Source: Clostridium tagluense (GTDB lineage Bacteria; Bacillota; Clostridia; Clostridiales; Clostridiaceae). Taken from it: a DNA stretch of 48,892 bases. Below the pieces are notes generated by a model. That model was not told the origin of the DNA and did no database searches. It saw only the letters and a program-made list of their open reading frames with translations. The DNA lies in contig NZ_BHYK01000031.1 in assembly GCF_003865095.1 (NCBI RefSeq), positions 1-48,892 on the forward strand, in the 5' to 3' direction. Made by a program: the position numbers and the translations under genes. Shown in pieces: positions 16,423-26,102 of the stretch; position 1 is the first letter of the stretch; each line of letters starts with the position of its first letter.

Positions 16423-17589
16423 TTGTTCCAGTCTATAGTTGATTTTTTTGTAGAAAACAGAATACGATATGTTTTTACTGATATGCAATCCTACAAATTC
16501 CAATATGTAGGTATAGCTATTGTAGTGTTTGCATTATTTGTATTATTAAAAAAAGTGTTTGCAAAATATGTATTTAAAATAATATTGAGACTTGTTAATA
16601 AAACAAAGTTTAATGCAGATACAAAAATAGTAGCTGCCTTTCAAAAACCTGTAACTAATTTTTTTGAGGTATTAGGATTTTATTTTGCTTTTAAAATTTT
16701 AACTAGGGCAGGAATTCCAATTAAATTAATAACTATAGATAAGTTTTTTAGTTCTGCTGTAATTATTTTAATTACTTGGGGAATATATAATCTCACTGGC
16801 GAATCTTCTGTGCTCTTTGAGAGAATGCATAAAGCTTATGACATAAAGGTAGATAAAATATTATTTCCATTTATGTCAAAGACATTAAGATTAGTAGTTT
16901 TAGCATTAGCTGTTACTATAGTAGCTGAAAAATGGGGATATAATATTCAAGGTTTTGTCGCAGGTCTAGGACTAGGAGGACTTGCTTTTGCACTAGCAGC
17001 TAAAGATGCAGCAGCTAATATTATTGCAGGTGTTTTTATAATATTGGATAAGCCATTTACTATTGGAGACTGGATTAGTAATGACTCATTAGAAGGTAGC
17101 ATAGAGGATATTTCTTTTAGAACTACGAAAATAAGAGCTGTTGATCAATCATTAATAATAGTGCCTAATTCAAAATTAACTAATGAAGCTGTAATCAATT
17201 TTAGCAGAAGAGGAAAACGAAGAGTTAATTTTAATTTAGGATTAAATTATAGGACCTCTAGGGAGAAATTAGAAACTTGTGTTGAAAGCATAAGGCATAT
17301 GTTAGAGAATCATTCACAGATTAATAAGGAGGACATCCTTGTTAGATTCGATAAATTTAATTCAAGTAGTATAGATGTTTTAATATGTTTCTTTACTGAT
17401 ACAGCAGATTTTGATGAATACTTTAAAATAAAAGAGGATGTTAATTTTAAAATAATGGATATTCTGCAAAAGCAAGGAGTTTCAATGGCATTTCCAAGCA
17501 CAAGCGTATATGTGGAAAGTCTACCTAATACAATAGAAGAGAATTTTAAATTAGTGGATAAAGCCCAGAAAAAGAAAACTTCAGAATAA
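16423..17589 (+). CDS. MscS-family mechanosensitive ion channel
   Basis: 388 aa. N-terminal membrane helices lead into the pore-lining helix and beta domain, marked by GLGLGGLAFALAAKDAAAN followed by IAGVFIILDKPFTIGDWI. The C-terminal domain (about 270-385) is soluble. Such channels open under hypo-osmotic stress and release solutes including K+, which fits a neighbourhood rich in K+ uptake genes. The start is TTG, supported by AGGGAGAG 8 nt upstream and the lack of a better ATG. It is longer than E. coli MscS (286 aa), with extra N-terminal helices. Confidence 0.92.
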   Translation: MFQSIVDFFVENRIRYVFTDMQSYKFQYVGIAIVVFALFVLLKKVFAKYVFKIILRLVNKTKFNADTKIVAAFQKPVTNFFEVLGFYFAFKILTRAGIPIKLITIDKFFSSAVIILITWGIYNLTGESSVLFERMHKAYDIKVDKILFPFMSKTLRLVVLALAVTIVAEKWGYNIQGFVAGLGLGGLAFALAAKDAAANIIAGVFIILDKPFTIGDWISNDSLEGSIEDISFRTTKIRAVDQSLIIVPNSKLTNEAVINFSRRGKRRVNFNLGLNYRTSREKLETCVESIRHMLENHSQINKEDILVRFDKFNSSSIDVLICFFTDTADFDEYFKIKEDVNFKIMDILQKQGVSMAFPSTSVYVESLPNTIEENFKLVDKAQKKKTSE

Positions 17590-17625
17590 AATTTTTCAAG
17601 AAGCAATGGAAAAACTGAAAACAAT

Positions 17626-17656
17626 AAAAGCTTTAGGGTGTGCCCTAGAGCTTTTT
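17626..17656 (+). terminator. Terminator of the MscS gene
   Basis: A 13-bp stem built on AAAAGCTTTAGGG/CCCTAGAGCTTTT with a TGTG loop, followed by T-rich sequence. Confidence 0.85.
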
Positions 17657-17815
17657 ATAGTTACATAGAATGACAATAGTTTCAAAAATTACACTCACAT
17701 ATTGGAGGAAAAAACCATTATATATAGAATACAAGTAAGTATGAGTTTGTTCTAAAGTATATTAAAGAAATACGGTAAATATTAATTAGACTAGAATCTC
17801 AAGTAGGGGGAAATT

Positions 17816-18865
17816 ATGGACGAGAAGCAACTGTTAAAAAACTTATGTACGTCGCATGCTCCAAGTGGACGCGAACATTGGATACATGCACAAATTAAAG
17901 AGGCTTTTGAGCCATTTTGCGAAGTTACAGAAGGGAAATTAAATAATCTGTATGCTATAAAAAAAGGCAATAAAAATGGAGAAAGAAAAAGTATAATGCT
18001 TATGGCACATGCTGATGAGGTCTTCCTTATGATAACGGAGATAATGCCAAAGGGATTTTTAAAGTTTATTGGTAGTGGTATTGATCCTAAGACCTTGGTT
18101 TCACAGGAAGTTCTTATTCATGGCAAAAAACAGATAGATGGCATTATAGGAATTAAACCACCGCATCTTATGACTGAGGGAGAAAGTGAAAAATCAGTTA
18201 CTATATCAGGGTTAACAATTGATACAGGGTATAGCACAGAGAAATTACAAGAGATTGTGAGTATTGGTGATTTTGTAACATTAAAAAGAGATTTCTATGA
18301 GCTTTTAAATAATAATGTAACATGTAAAGCTACAGATGATAGAGCAGGTATAGTGGCTATGTATACTTGTTGCAAAGAACTAGAAAAAATAAACCATGAT
18401 TTAGATGTTTATTTTGTAGCTTCTTGCCAAGAGGAAGTAGGGCATAGAGGCGCTAAAATGGCAAGTTATGATTTATTACCAACTCTAGCTATTGCTATAG
18501 ATGTAACTTTTGATAATGGTCCTATGGGTGATATGGATCGGGAAAACAAACTAGCTGGAGGTCCTGTTATATGTTTTGGGCCTAATATTCATAGTAAGTT
18601 TAGAGAAAGACTTATGGAAATAGCTGATGAGTACGCCATCCCTTATAACGTAGAAGTGGAATCTGGCAATACTGGAACAGATGCTTGGGATATACAAGTA
18701 ACTAGGGGCGGTATTCCTACACTATTAATATCTATACCAATCAAGTATATGCATACATCAGTTGAGATTGTTAATATGGATGATATTATAAATACAGGAA
18801 GATTAATTGCTAAGTTTATTGAAAAGGTAAGTAGAAAGGACGTGGAGGAATTACTATGCTTTTAG
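17816..18865 (+). CDS. M42-family metallo-aminopeptidase, copy 1
   Basis: 349 aa, cytoplasmic di-metal peptidase of the FrvX/TET type. Ligands and catalytic residues read as H65 (MAHADE), D175 (TDDRAG), catalytic E206 and ligand E207 (CQEEVG), D229 (AIDV) and H313 (MHTSVE). These enzymes form large dodecamers that trim peptides from the N-terminus. GTAGGGGG precedes the ATG. The next M42 gene overlaps it by 10 nt, showing one operon. There is no signal peptide. Confidence 0.93.
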   Translation: MDEKQLLKNLCTSHAPSGREHWIHAQIKEAFEPFCEVTEGKLNNLYAIKKGNKNGERKSIMLMAHADEVFLMITEIMPKGFLKFIGSGIDPKTLVSQEVLIHGKKQIDGIIGIKPPHLMTEGESEKSVTISGLTIDTGYSTEKLQEIVSIGDFVTLKRDFYELLNNNVTCKATDDRAGIVAMYTCCKELEKINHDLDVYFVASCQEEVGHRGAKMASYDLLPTLAIAIDVTFDNGPMGDMDRENKLAGGPVICFGPNIHSKFRERLMEIADEYAIPYNVEVESGNTGTDAWDIQVTRGGIPTLLISIPIKYMHTSVEIVNMDDIINTGRLIAKFIEKVSRKDVEELLCF

Positions 18866-19854
18866 AAAAATTATCTAATGCCGCAGGTCCTTCAGGGTTT
18901 GAAGGAGAAGTAAGAGAAATTATAAAAGAAGAAATTGTGAATTATGTAGATGAGATGAAAGTAGATGTTATGGGCAATATTATTGCACATAAAAAAGGTA
19001 ATGGCGCAAAAGTACTTATAGATGCCCATATGGATGAGGTAGGTTTTATTATTACTGGATATAATCAAGATGGTACTTTAAGGTTTGAATCCTTAGGTGG
19101 AATTAACGGCAAGGTGCTCCTATCTAAAGTTGTATTAATAGGCAAAAATAAAATAACAGGAGTAATAGGCTTTAAACCAATTCATCTACAAAGTGGAGAT
19201 GAAAGGAAAAAGAATGTAAAGGCTAGTATGTGTTGCATTGATATAGGTTCAAGTTCTAAGGAAGAAACTAAAAAAAATATAAAAATCGGAGAATTTGTGG
19301 TGTTCCAAATGAAGTATGGTAAGTTTGGAGATGGACTAGTTAAAGGAAAAGCCTTTGATGATAGAATGGGCTGCGCTGTTGCTATAGAAATATTAAAGGG
19401 AAGTTATAATTGTGATCTTTATGTTAGCTTTAATGTTCAAGAGGAGGTAGGAGAAAGAGGAGCTTATGTTTCTGCTTTTAATATACAACCAGATATAGGA
19501 GTTGCGCTAGAGGGAACTATATGTGCAGATATGCCTGGTATTCCTAAACATTTGAATGCCACAGAAATAGGTAAGGGTCCTGCACTATCTATTATGGATA
19601 AGACTAGTATTTTTGATGATGAGATTTTAAAGACATTAATAAAGGTGGCAGAAGATAAGGATATACCTTATCAGCTAAGGAGAGCAACGGCAGGTGGAAA
19701 TGATGCAGGAGCCATACTTATGTCAGGAGATGGAGCAAAGGTAGCTACAGTGTCAGTGCCTTGTAGATATATACATTCCTCTGTTTCAGTAGCAAGTATA
19801 CAGGATTATAAGAATACTGTGACACTTATGGTGGAGTGGCTAAAAACATTTTAA
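18856..19854 (+). CDS. M42-family metallo-aminopeptidase, copy 2
   Basis: 332 aa. The same set of residues is visible: DAHMDEVG, AFDDRMGC, VQEEVGERGA, ALEGT and YIHSS. Here the fourth ligand position is E in ALEG, where copies 1 and 3 have D; E/D exchange at this site often goes with substrate class in M42. It starts within the last codons of copy 1. Confidence 0.93.
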   Translation: MLLEKLSNAAGPSGFEGEVREIIKEEIVNYVDEMKVDVMGNIIAHKKGNGAKVLIDAHMDEVGFIITGYNQDGTLRFESLGGINGKVLLSKVVLIGKNKITGVIGFKPIHLQSGDERKKNVKASMCCIDIGSSSKEETKKNIKIGEFVVFQMKYGKFGDGLVKGKAFDDRMGCAVAIEILKGSYNCDLYVSFNVQEEVGERGAYVSAFNIQPDIGVALEGTICADMPGIPKHLNATEIGKGPALSIMDKTSIFDDEILKTLIKVAEDKDIPYQLRRATAGGNDAGAILMSGDGAKVATVSVPCRYIHSSVSVASIQDYKNTVTLMVEWLKTF

Positions 19855-19886
19855 AAATAAGCAGTTTATGAAAGTGAGGATTAATC

Positions 19887-20843
19887 ATGGATATAATGTT
19901 ACAAAAACTAGTTAAAGCCTTTGGTGTTAGTGGCCATGAAGATGAGGTTAGAGAAGTTATAAGGGAAGAATTAAAGGATATTAATTGTGATATAAAAGAA
20001 GATAAGATGGGGAATTTAATAGTTAAATTAGGTAGTGGCGCACAAAAAATAATGTTCTGTGCTCATATGGATGAAATAGGGCTTATAGCTACGTATATAG
20101 AGGACAAGGGGTTTGTACGAGTAAGTAATATAGGTGGAATTCGTGCCTCTGAAATAGTACATAATCTTGTTGTGTTTCAAAATGGTATTATGGGCAAAGT
20201 TAGTGCTACAAAATCAGAGCCTAAAATAGAAGATTTATTTATAGACCTTGGTGTGTCTTCAAGAGAAGAAGCATTAAAGAAGATTAAAGAAGGCGATACA
20301 GCATGTCTTTTATCAGATTTCATGGAAGTAGAAGATAAAATAATAAGTCCGTGTTTAGATGATAGGATAGGATGTTATATTCTTCTTAGGATGATAAAAG
20401 AAATTAAACAAACAAAAAATGAGCTATATTTTGTATTTTCTAGCCAAGAGGAACTAGGGGGACGGGGAGCAAGAGCAGCAGCTTACACTGTAAATCCAGA
20501 TTACTGCATAGTATTAGATACACAGGAGGCAGGAGATTATATTGGTGCAGAGGGAAAATTAGAACTTGGAAAAGGTCCCATAATTAAGATAAAAGATAGA
20601 ACTTTAATCATGCATCATGAAATCAAAGAAATGCTTGAAAATGCAGCGCAAAGATCGGTGGTAAAAGTTCAATATGGAGTTTCAAATGGAAGTACAGATG
20701 GTGGAAACATTCATAAAGAAAATGGTGGAATAAGAACAGGAGTAATTTCAATTCCTTGTAGATATACTCACTCTATATCGGAAATGGTTTCTATGGAGGA
20801 TGTAGAGGATACAATAAAGTTACTTAAGGGGTTTTCTAGCTAA
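19887..20843 (+). CDS. M42-family metallo-aminopeptidase, copy 3
   Basis: 318 aa. Motifs are CAHMDEIG, CLDDRIGC, SSQEELGGRGA, VLDTQ and RYTHS, so all catalytic and metal residues appear present. Good GTGAGGA site; 32 nt after copy 2. Having three diverged copies in one operon suggests either different specificities or mixed complexes, as known for archaeal TET peptidases. Confidence 0.93.
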   Translation: MDIMLQKLVKAFGVSGHEDEVREVIREELKDINCDIKEDKMGNLIVKLGSGAQKIMFCAHMDEIGLIATYIEDKGFVRVSNIGGIRASEIVHNLVVFQNGIMGKVSATKSEPKIEDLFIDLGVSSREEALKKIKEGDTACLLSDFMEVEDKIISPCLDDRIGCYILLRMIKEIKQTKNELYFVFSSQEELGGRGARAAAYTVNPDYCIVLDTQEAGDYIGAEGKLELGKGPIIKIKDRTLIMHHEIKEMLENAAQRSVVKVQYGVSNGSTDGGNIHKENGGIRTGVISIPCRYTHSISEMVSMEDVEDTIKLLKGFSS

Positions 20844-20869
20844 ACCTTTCTTATATTATTAAGGTTTAG
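20840..20869 (+). terminator. Possible terminator of the M42 operon
   Basis: CTAAACCTT/AAGGTTTAG, 9 bp with a 12-nt loop, overlapping the stop codon. No clean T run follows, so it may be weak or only an mRNA-end hairpin. Confidence 0.45.
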
Positions 20870-20976
20870 GAGATTTGTGTTTTATAATGTAAGTATTATA
20901 TTTACATATATAATAAATAGTGGTAGTATAATAAGTGAGTAGTTTAAAAAAAATAGAAGAGTATGGGGGGATTTAT

Positions 20977-22224
20977 ATGAAGAATTTATTAAAAAAATTA
21001 ATAAGCATTCTAATGTGCTTCACCATGGTTTTATCAATAGCAAGTTTGAAGACAGAAGTTGTACAAGCTAAAGAGAAAGAAGTTGTTCCTAAGATGGATA
21101 TTGTATCACTTGGACATTTCCCATTCATTGAAGGACAAGAAAATTCTATATATGCGTCTTGTAATAATTATACAGGTAAAGTTCAGTATCAGGCATTTTA
21201 TATAGGAGAAAACACCATGAATTCATGGGAGTTAGTTAATAATAAAGATATGGTAGATGGATGGACAAAATCTATAGAGGCTAATAAGTTCGCAGTACTT
21301 AATATATCTAATTTAAACTTAAAACCAGACTATTATAAATTCGCAATTAGAGTAAAAAGAGATGGAGTGCAGGGGAAATATAAAAATAAGTATGGTAGTT
21401 ATGATGATGTATATGCTTTTTCCACAGTAGTAAAAAAAGTTGAAAAAGAAATAAAAAATGAAGTGATTGAAGTTAGTAACGCAAAAGAATTATTAGAAAA
21501 TATAGGATCCAACAAGACTATAAAATTAAAAGCGGGTGAATACGACTTATTAGCTGTAAAAGATTTAAATAATAAGCATATAAAATTTGAAAAAGTGTTT
21601 GATGGACAACAGCTAGTAATATCAGATATAAGCAATTTAAACATTGAAGGATTAAAAGAGGCGCAGGTAAAATTATTAGTTAATCCAAGATATGCAAATG
21701 TACTTACTTTCAAAAATTCAAACAACATAAATATTTCAAATATAATTGCAGGGCATTATCCAGACAAGGGATCTTGTACCGGTGGAGTATTCTTTTTTGA
21801 TAATTGTAAAAATGTTGATATAAAAAATTCAGTTTTATTTGGATGCGGAACAGAAGGTATAAATCTTAATAAGGTTGAAAATTTTAATTTTGAAAATTCT
21901 ACAATTAAGGAGTGTTCATATGATTTAATGACTTTACTTGATTCAAAGAACATTGTATTTAAAGACTCGAAGTTTTATGATACGGTGGAATTTAATCTTA
22001 TAAATGTAAGTAATACTAAGGGTGTTATTTTTGACAAATGTAAGATTTATAATAACAAGGCAACAGGTGAATTTTTCCCATATTTATTTAATGTAGATGA
22101 AAATTCAAATGTTCTTGTTAAAAATTCCATAATAAAAGATAATGCAGTTAAGAGTTTAGTCAGTAATAAGGAAGCTGTTATTTTTGAAAATGTAGAATTT
22201 CATAATAATACTTTTGACAAATAA
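20977..22224 (+). CDS. Secreted right-handed beta-helix protein
   Basis: 415 aa. The signal peptide (about 1-30) has a KNLLKKLIS n-region, a hydrophobic core and a VQAKE cleavage region. Residues 40-150 form a beta-rich N-terminal domain. From about 170 to the end there are parallel beta-helix repeats in which N, I, V and F recur (NINISNI, NVDIKNSVLF, NFNFENSTIKE, NIVFKDSKFYD, GVIFDKCKIYN). Pectate-lyase-like folds act on polysaccharides, but no catalytic set can be assigned. There is no LPXTG anchor. I use ATG 20977 because GGGGGG lies just upstream; an in-frame GTG at 20935 is unlikely. Confidence 0.8.
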   Translation: MKNLLKKLISILMCFTMVLSIASLKTEVVQAKEKEVVPKMDIVSLGHFPFIEGQENSIYASCNNYTGKVQYQAFYIGENTMNSWELVNNKDMVDGWTKSIEANKFAVLNISNLNLKPDYYKFAIRVKRDGVQGKYKNKYGSYDDVYAFSTVVKKVEKEIKNEVIEVSNAKELLENIGSNKTIKLKAGEYDLLAVKDLNNKHIKFEKVFDGQQLVISDISNLNIEGLKEAQVKLLVNPRYANVLTFKNSNNINISNIIAGHYPDKGSCTGGVFFFDNCKNVDIKNSVLFGCGTEGINLNKVENFNFENSTIKECSYDLMTLLDSKNIVFKDSKFYDTVEFNLINVSNTKGVIFDKCKIYNNKATGEFFPYLFNVDENSNVLVKNSIIKDNAVKSLVSNKEAVIFENVEFHNNTFDK

Positions 22225-22237
22225 TAAAATAAATTAA

Positions 22238-22282
22238 AGGATAAGGATACTGTTTGGGATAAAACAGTATCCTTATCTTTTG
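22238..22282. terminator. Bidirectional terminator
   Basis: A 16-bp perfect stem (GATAAGGATACTGTTT/AAACAGTATCCTTATC) with a 6-nt loop. It ends both the beta-helix gene and the convergent glgD. Confidence 0.92.
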
Positions 22283-22292
22283 TAAAATAACA

Positions 22293-23402
22293 TTAAAATA
22301 AAGCTCTCTTCTCAATTACAAGTGGAAATTCTTCATCACCATTAAGTTGCTTATTTTTATTTACAATTACATTTTTGTCCATTATAACATTGAAGAGTTT
22401 AGAATTTTCTCCAATTTCGCAATTTTGGAGAATAATACTATTTTTAATTTCAGCACCTTTATGAACCACAACGGCCCTTGATATAATACTATTTTCAATA
22501 AGCCCCTCTATAATACAGCCGTCAGCAATTATGGAATTTTTTACATTGCTTTCATCGTAATATTTAGTAGGTGGTTCATCTTTAATTTTTGTATAGATGG
22601 GTCCATTACTAAAAAATAATTCCTTAGTTGTTTTTAAGTTTAACAGGTCCATATTAGCTTTGTAGTAGGTACTTATTGAATTAATACACTGAAGGTAGCC
22701 TTTAAATTCATAAGCCGTAACTCTTAAATCTTTGATGCTTTTATATATAAGATCCTTAATAGTAAAGTAAGAACCAGTTTGTATACATTTATTAATGAGT
22801 GATATTAAAAGGTCCTTTTTCATAATGAACATTTCCATGGAAATATTTAAACTGTCATAAGTGCCCATATTCTTTCCTACACTTAGTACATTATTGTTTT
22901 CATCTATATTTAATACGTCGCAATTTAAGAAATTTTTAGTCCCAGTTTTAATATTTTTATATATGACAGTTATATCTTGCTGCCTCTCTTCATGATATTT
23001 CACGGCATCTATATAATCTATATTCCCTATCATATAAGAAGGAGAAATAATAACATTTTTTTCTTTACTTCTATATATATATTCCATGTTGTTCCACAAC
23101 ATTTCTGCATCATTTATAGACATGTTGCCAATTCCCAAATTAAAAACAAATAGCCCATTGAGTCTTCTATCTAAATCCCATGGTTTTCCAGAACCTAGAT
23201 GATCTACTAAGGAACGAGATTTACTTTGAGTGAAAATCCCAATGTTTTTAAGACCTGAATTAACCATGTTAGATAATGCAAAATCTATAATTCTATACCT
23301 AGCAGCTATGGGAATAGCGGCCAGTGGTCTATTTTTAGTAAGACTTATTATATTTGTTTCATTTTCGTTTAGATTTAATATACCCATATAATTATTAAGC
23401 AT
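22293..23402 (-). CDS. glgD: GlgD, ADP-glucose pyrophosphorylase regulatory-type subunit
   Basis: 369 aa paralogue of GlgC. It keeps the AARYRIIDFALSNMVNSG segment and the C-terminal left-handed beta-helix (IIADGCIIEG, SIISRAVVVHKGAEI). The N-terminal nucleotide loop GGxGxRL is missing: the equivalent region reads NENETNIISLTKNRP. In Firmicutes GlgD associates with GlgC and raises its activity. Good GAGGTGG site; 9 nt behind glgC. Confidence 0.92.
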   Translation of the reverse strand: MLNNYMGILNLNENETNIISLTKNRPLAAIPIAARYRIIDFALSNMVNSGLKNIGIFTQSKSRSLVDHLGSGKPWDLDRRLNGLFVFNLGIGNMSINDAEMLWNNMEYIYRSKEKNVIISPSYMIGNIDYIDAVKYHEERQQDITVIYKNIKTGTKNFLNCDVLNIDENNNVLSVGKNMGTYDSLNISMEMFIMKKDLLISLINKCIQTGSYFTIKDLIYKSIKDLRVTAYEFKGYLQCINSISTYYKANMDLLNLKTTKELFFSNGPIYTKIKDEPPTKYYDESNVKNSIIADGCIIEGLIENSIISRAVVVHKGAEIKNSIILQNCEIGENSKLFNVIMDKNVIVNKNKQLNGDEEFPLVIEKRALF

Positions 23403-23411
23403 TCAACCACC

Positions 23412-24557
23412 TCATCTTATAACTGAATTAGATTTAATTTCAGTGCCTTCTGCAACTAGAGTTATGTCATCTGCAATTCCTATAAGAGAATGACCTCTTA
23501 TAATAACGTTATTACCGATTATAGCTTTATCAATAATAACGTTGTCCCCTATTTTGGTGTTAGGCATAATAACAGAATTTGATATTTTAGAGTTTTTTCC
23601 AACTGTAACTCCTTGAAATAGCACTGAATTATAAACTTCCCCAAGAACAATGCATCCTTCCACAACTAGTGAATTAGTTACTTTTGCATTAGGGCCTATA
23701 TATTGAGCTGGGTTGGTAGGATTTATGGAGTATATCTTCCAAGACTCATCATGAATATTTAATTCATTATTGTCATCTATTAAATCCATATTTGCTTCCC
23801 AAAGACTTTTAATAGTACCTACATCTTTCCAATAGCCTTTAAAAGGATAGGCATAAAGTTTCTTTTGGTTTTTAAGCATAGAAGGTATTATGTTTTTCCC
23901 GAAATCGTTGCTGGAGTGTTTATTGTTTTCATCATCTTTTAAAAAACTTTTAAGAAACTTCCAATTGAAAATATATACCCCCATAGAAGCCATATTATTT
24001 TTGGGGTTTTGAGGCTTTTCTTCAAATTCATATATTTTGTTATCTGAAGTAGTATTCATTATTCCAAATCTAGAGGCTTCATCTATTGGAACTTCAATAA
24101 CGGCTATAGTAGCATCGGCGAATTTTTCTTTGTGAAAATTGAGCATTTTTGAATAATCCATTTTATAAACGTGGTCTCCAGAGAGAATAAGTACATACTC
24201 CGGGTCGTAGGAGTCTATAAAATTAGTATTTTGATGGATCGCGTTAGCAGTACCTTTATACCAATCTCCTCCAGATTCATCCATATAAGGAGGAAGAAGT
24301 GTAACTCCACCGTTATTTCTATCTAAATCCCAAGGGACGCCTATACCTATATGAGAATTTAGTGCAAGGGGCTGATATTGTGTTAGGACCCCAACCGTAT
24401 CTATTCCTGAATTTGAACAATTACTTAGAGTAAAATCAATAATCCTATACTTACCCCCAAAAGGTATTGCAGGTTTCGCTGTATTTTTAGTAAGCATCTT
24501 AAGCCTACTACCTTGTCCACCTGCTAGAATCATAGCTATCATCTCTTTTTTTGGCAT
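23412..24557 (-). CDS. glgC: GlgC, glucose-1-phosphate adenylyltransferase
   Basis: 381 aa. The nucleotidyltransferase domain has [28 protein letters not shown], the [11 protein letters not shown] metal site and EEKP; a beta-helix hexapeptide domain follows (about 280-380). It makes ADP-glucose for glycogen synthesis. The start at 24557 is chosen because GGGGGT lies 7-8 nt upstream; the ATG 15 nt earlier is the one that contains that ribosome site. No glycogen synthase or phosphorylase gene is in the window. Confidence 0.95.
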   Translation of the reverse strand: MPKKEMIAMILAGGQGSRLKMLTKNTAKPAIPFGGKYRIIDFTLSNCSNSGIDTVGVLTQYQPLALNSHIGIGVPWDLDRNNGGVTLLPPYMDESGGDWYKGTANAIHQNTNFIDSYDPEYVLILSGDHVYKMDYSKMLNFHKEKFADATIAVIEVPIDEASRFGIMNTTSDNKIYEFEEKPQNPKNNMASMGVYIFNWKFLKSFLKDDENNKHSSNDFGKNIIPSMLKNQKKLYAYPFKGYWKDVGTIKSLWEANMDLIDDNNELNIHDESWKIYSINPTNPAQYIGPNAKVTNSLVVEGCIVLGEVYNSVLFQGVTVGKNSKISNSVIMPNTKIGDNVIIDKAIIGNNVIIRGHSLIGIADDITLVAEGTEIKSNSVIR

Positions 24558-24682
24558 TTTAAATACCCCCATTATCTAAGGCTTCTTCAATAAAAAACTA
24601 ACTAATAAGCTTGTCTATTTTTGAAGATGCTTAAAGCTTCATTATATTACTTTACCTATGTATATTAGGATGAAGGTGATTT

Positions 24683-24778
24683 AATGCCTTTTAAAGAAAA
24701 TATATTTATAATTGTGGCAAATAGTAAAAAAGGAATTGGGCAACATATTGCACCCAATTCCTTTGTTTGTATTATATG
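24683..24778 (+). other. Possible 31-aa micro-ORF over the mntH terminator
   Basis: ATG after GAAGGTGATTTA opens 31 codons (MPFKENIFIIVANSKKGIG and on to FVCII). Its 3' half is the terminator hairpin of the opposite-strand transporter gene, so coding may be accidental. The ribosome site is good, hence the note. Confidence 0.25.
24728..24768. terminator. Terminator of mntH
   Basis: AAAGGAATTGGG/CCCAATTCCTTT, a 12-bp stem with a loop that can pair further (CAA/TTG). On the minus strand a T run follows. Confidence 0.88.
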
Positions 24779-24781
24779 AAT

Positions 24782-26047
24782 TTATAATATATAGCTTAAT
24801 AATAGCATTATGTTAAGTGCAGTTACTATAAGTCCAATAATCCAAAGAGTTACTTTATCGAATCTAGTGTTTGCATACTTGCCCATAACTTTTTTAGAGG
24901 AAGTTAAATATATCTGTAGGAATATAGTTATAGGAAGTTGGATACTTAAGAGCATTTGAGAATAGATGAGTCCCTTAAATGGTTCCGATATAAAAAATAT
25001 AACTACTGCAGCACCAACTAAAGTAATTGCTACACCTATTTTAGTATGAATATCATGAATATCATAAGGTTCTCCAAATATTCCTGCAAAAATACTACCA
25101 CCAGCCATGCCAGCGGTAACTGACGAGGCGATTCCTGCAAACAGTAGGGCTAGTGCAAACACTACGGATGCTATACTTCCAAGCATGGGTGTAAGCATTT
25201 GTTGAGCTTGACTAAGCTCCGTAACATGAATATTTTGTGTAAAGAAAGTAGCGGCTGCAATAAGGATCATAGCACTATTTATAGCCCAACCTATTAACAT
25301 TGAGAAAAATGTGTCCATAAATTCATATTTCAATTGTTTTTTTATTACAGTTTCATCTTTTAAATTCCACTGACGACTTTGAATTATTTCCGAATGGAGA
25401 AATAAATTATGAGGCATTACAACGGCACCCAGAACGCTCATTATTATTGGAATAGATCCATTAGGGAAAGAGGGTTTAACCCAGCTTATCATTGCTTTTC
25501 CCCATTCGATATGAACAAGGCTAAGTTCAAATATAAAAGATATTCCTATTATAGAAACAAAGCCAATAATCCATTTTTCTAGCTTTTTATAAGAGTTTGT
25601 GAATAGCATCCATAAAATCAATGCTAAAACTAATACCGTTCCTAGTTTTATAGGTATACCAAATAACATATTTAAAGCAATAGCGCCACCAAGAAGTTCT
25701 GCAAGGGCAGTAGATACTGCAGCCACGACTGCAGAGCCAAGCACTACTTTGTTCAATTTTGGTTTTAAGGTGGCAGTAGATGCTTCTGCTATACAATTAC
25801 CTGTAACAATTCCAAGATGGGCCGCATTATGCTGAAGAACAATTAACATAATAGTTGAAAGGGTTACCATCCAAAGTAGAGTATATCCGTAACTGGCACC
25901 AGCAGCAACATTTGCTGCCCAGTTACCAGGATCTATAAATCCAACAGTTACTAGCAGTCCAGGTCCAATATATTTTATAAAATCTAATGCCATAAGTTTT
26001 GGTTTATGGTCATCTTTTAAAAGGTTTTTAATAGTTGAAAATTTCAC
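24782..26047 (-). CDS. mntH: Nramp-family divalent metal (Mn2+/Fe2+) transporter
   Basis: 421 aa with about 11 membrane helices. The metal-binding motifs of helices 1 and 6 are present: DPGNW and VVMPHNLFLHSE. Proton-coupled Mn2+ import at the cytoplasmic membrane is the likely role. The start codon is GTG at 26047, with GGAAGTG upstream and no ATG suitably placed. A long palindrome just upstream is a candidate metal-regulator site. Confidence 0.93.
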   Translation of the reverse strand: MKFSTIKNLLKDDHKPKLMALDFIKYIGPGLLVTVGFIDPGNWAANVAAGASYGYTLLWMVTLSTIMLIVLQHNAAHLGIVTGNCIAEASTATLKPKLNKVVLGSAVVAAVSTALAELLGGAIALNMLFGIPIKLGTVLVLALILWMLFTNSYKKLEKWIIGFVSIIGISFIFELSLVHIEWGKAMISWVKPSFPNGSIPIIMSVLGAVVMPHNLFLHSEIIQSRQWNLKDETVIKKQLKYEFMDTFFSMLIGWAINSAMILIAAATFFTQNIHVTELSQAQQMLTPMLGSIASVVFALALLFAGIASSVTAGMAGGSIFAGIFGEPYDIHDIHTKIGVAITLVGAAVVIFFISEPFKGLIYSQMLLSIQLPITIFLQIYLTSSKKVMGKYANTRFDKVTLWIIGLIVTALNIMLLLSYIL

Positions 26048-26076
26048 TTTAACACTTCCGTCCTATATTATTGTTG

Positions 26077-26102
26077 TACTATATAATATATATTATATAG
26101 TA
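26077..26102. promoter_or_regulatory. 26-bp perfect palindrome upstream of mntH
   Basis: A perfectly symmetrical A/T-rich sequence, ACTATATAATAT plus its reverse complement with one extra T/A pair outside, 30 bp from the GTG start. It contains TATAAT on both strands, so it would overlap a promoter. An MntR or Fur-type operator is one reading; a simple hairpin is another. Confidence 0.5.

Noticed and set aside
20907-20932. TTTACA/TATAAT promoter for the beta-helix gene
   Set aside because: The spacer is about 20 bp, too long for a standard promoter, and other AT-rich hexamers nearby look equally good.
22293-24557. CRISPR-like or tandem repeats around the glg genes
   Set aside because: Similarity between the two genes is explained by glgC/glgD paralogy; no CRISPR array was seen anywhere in the window.
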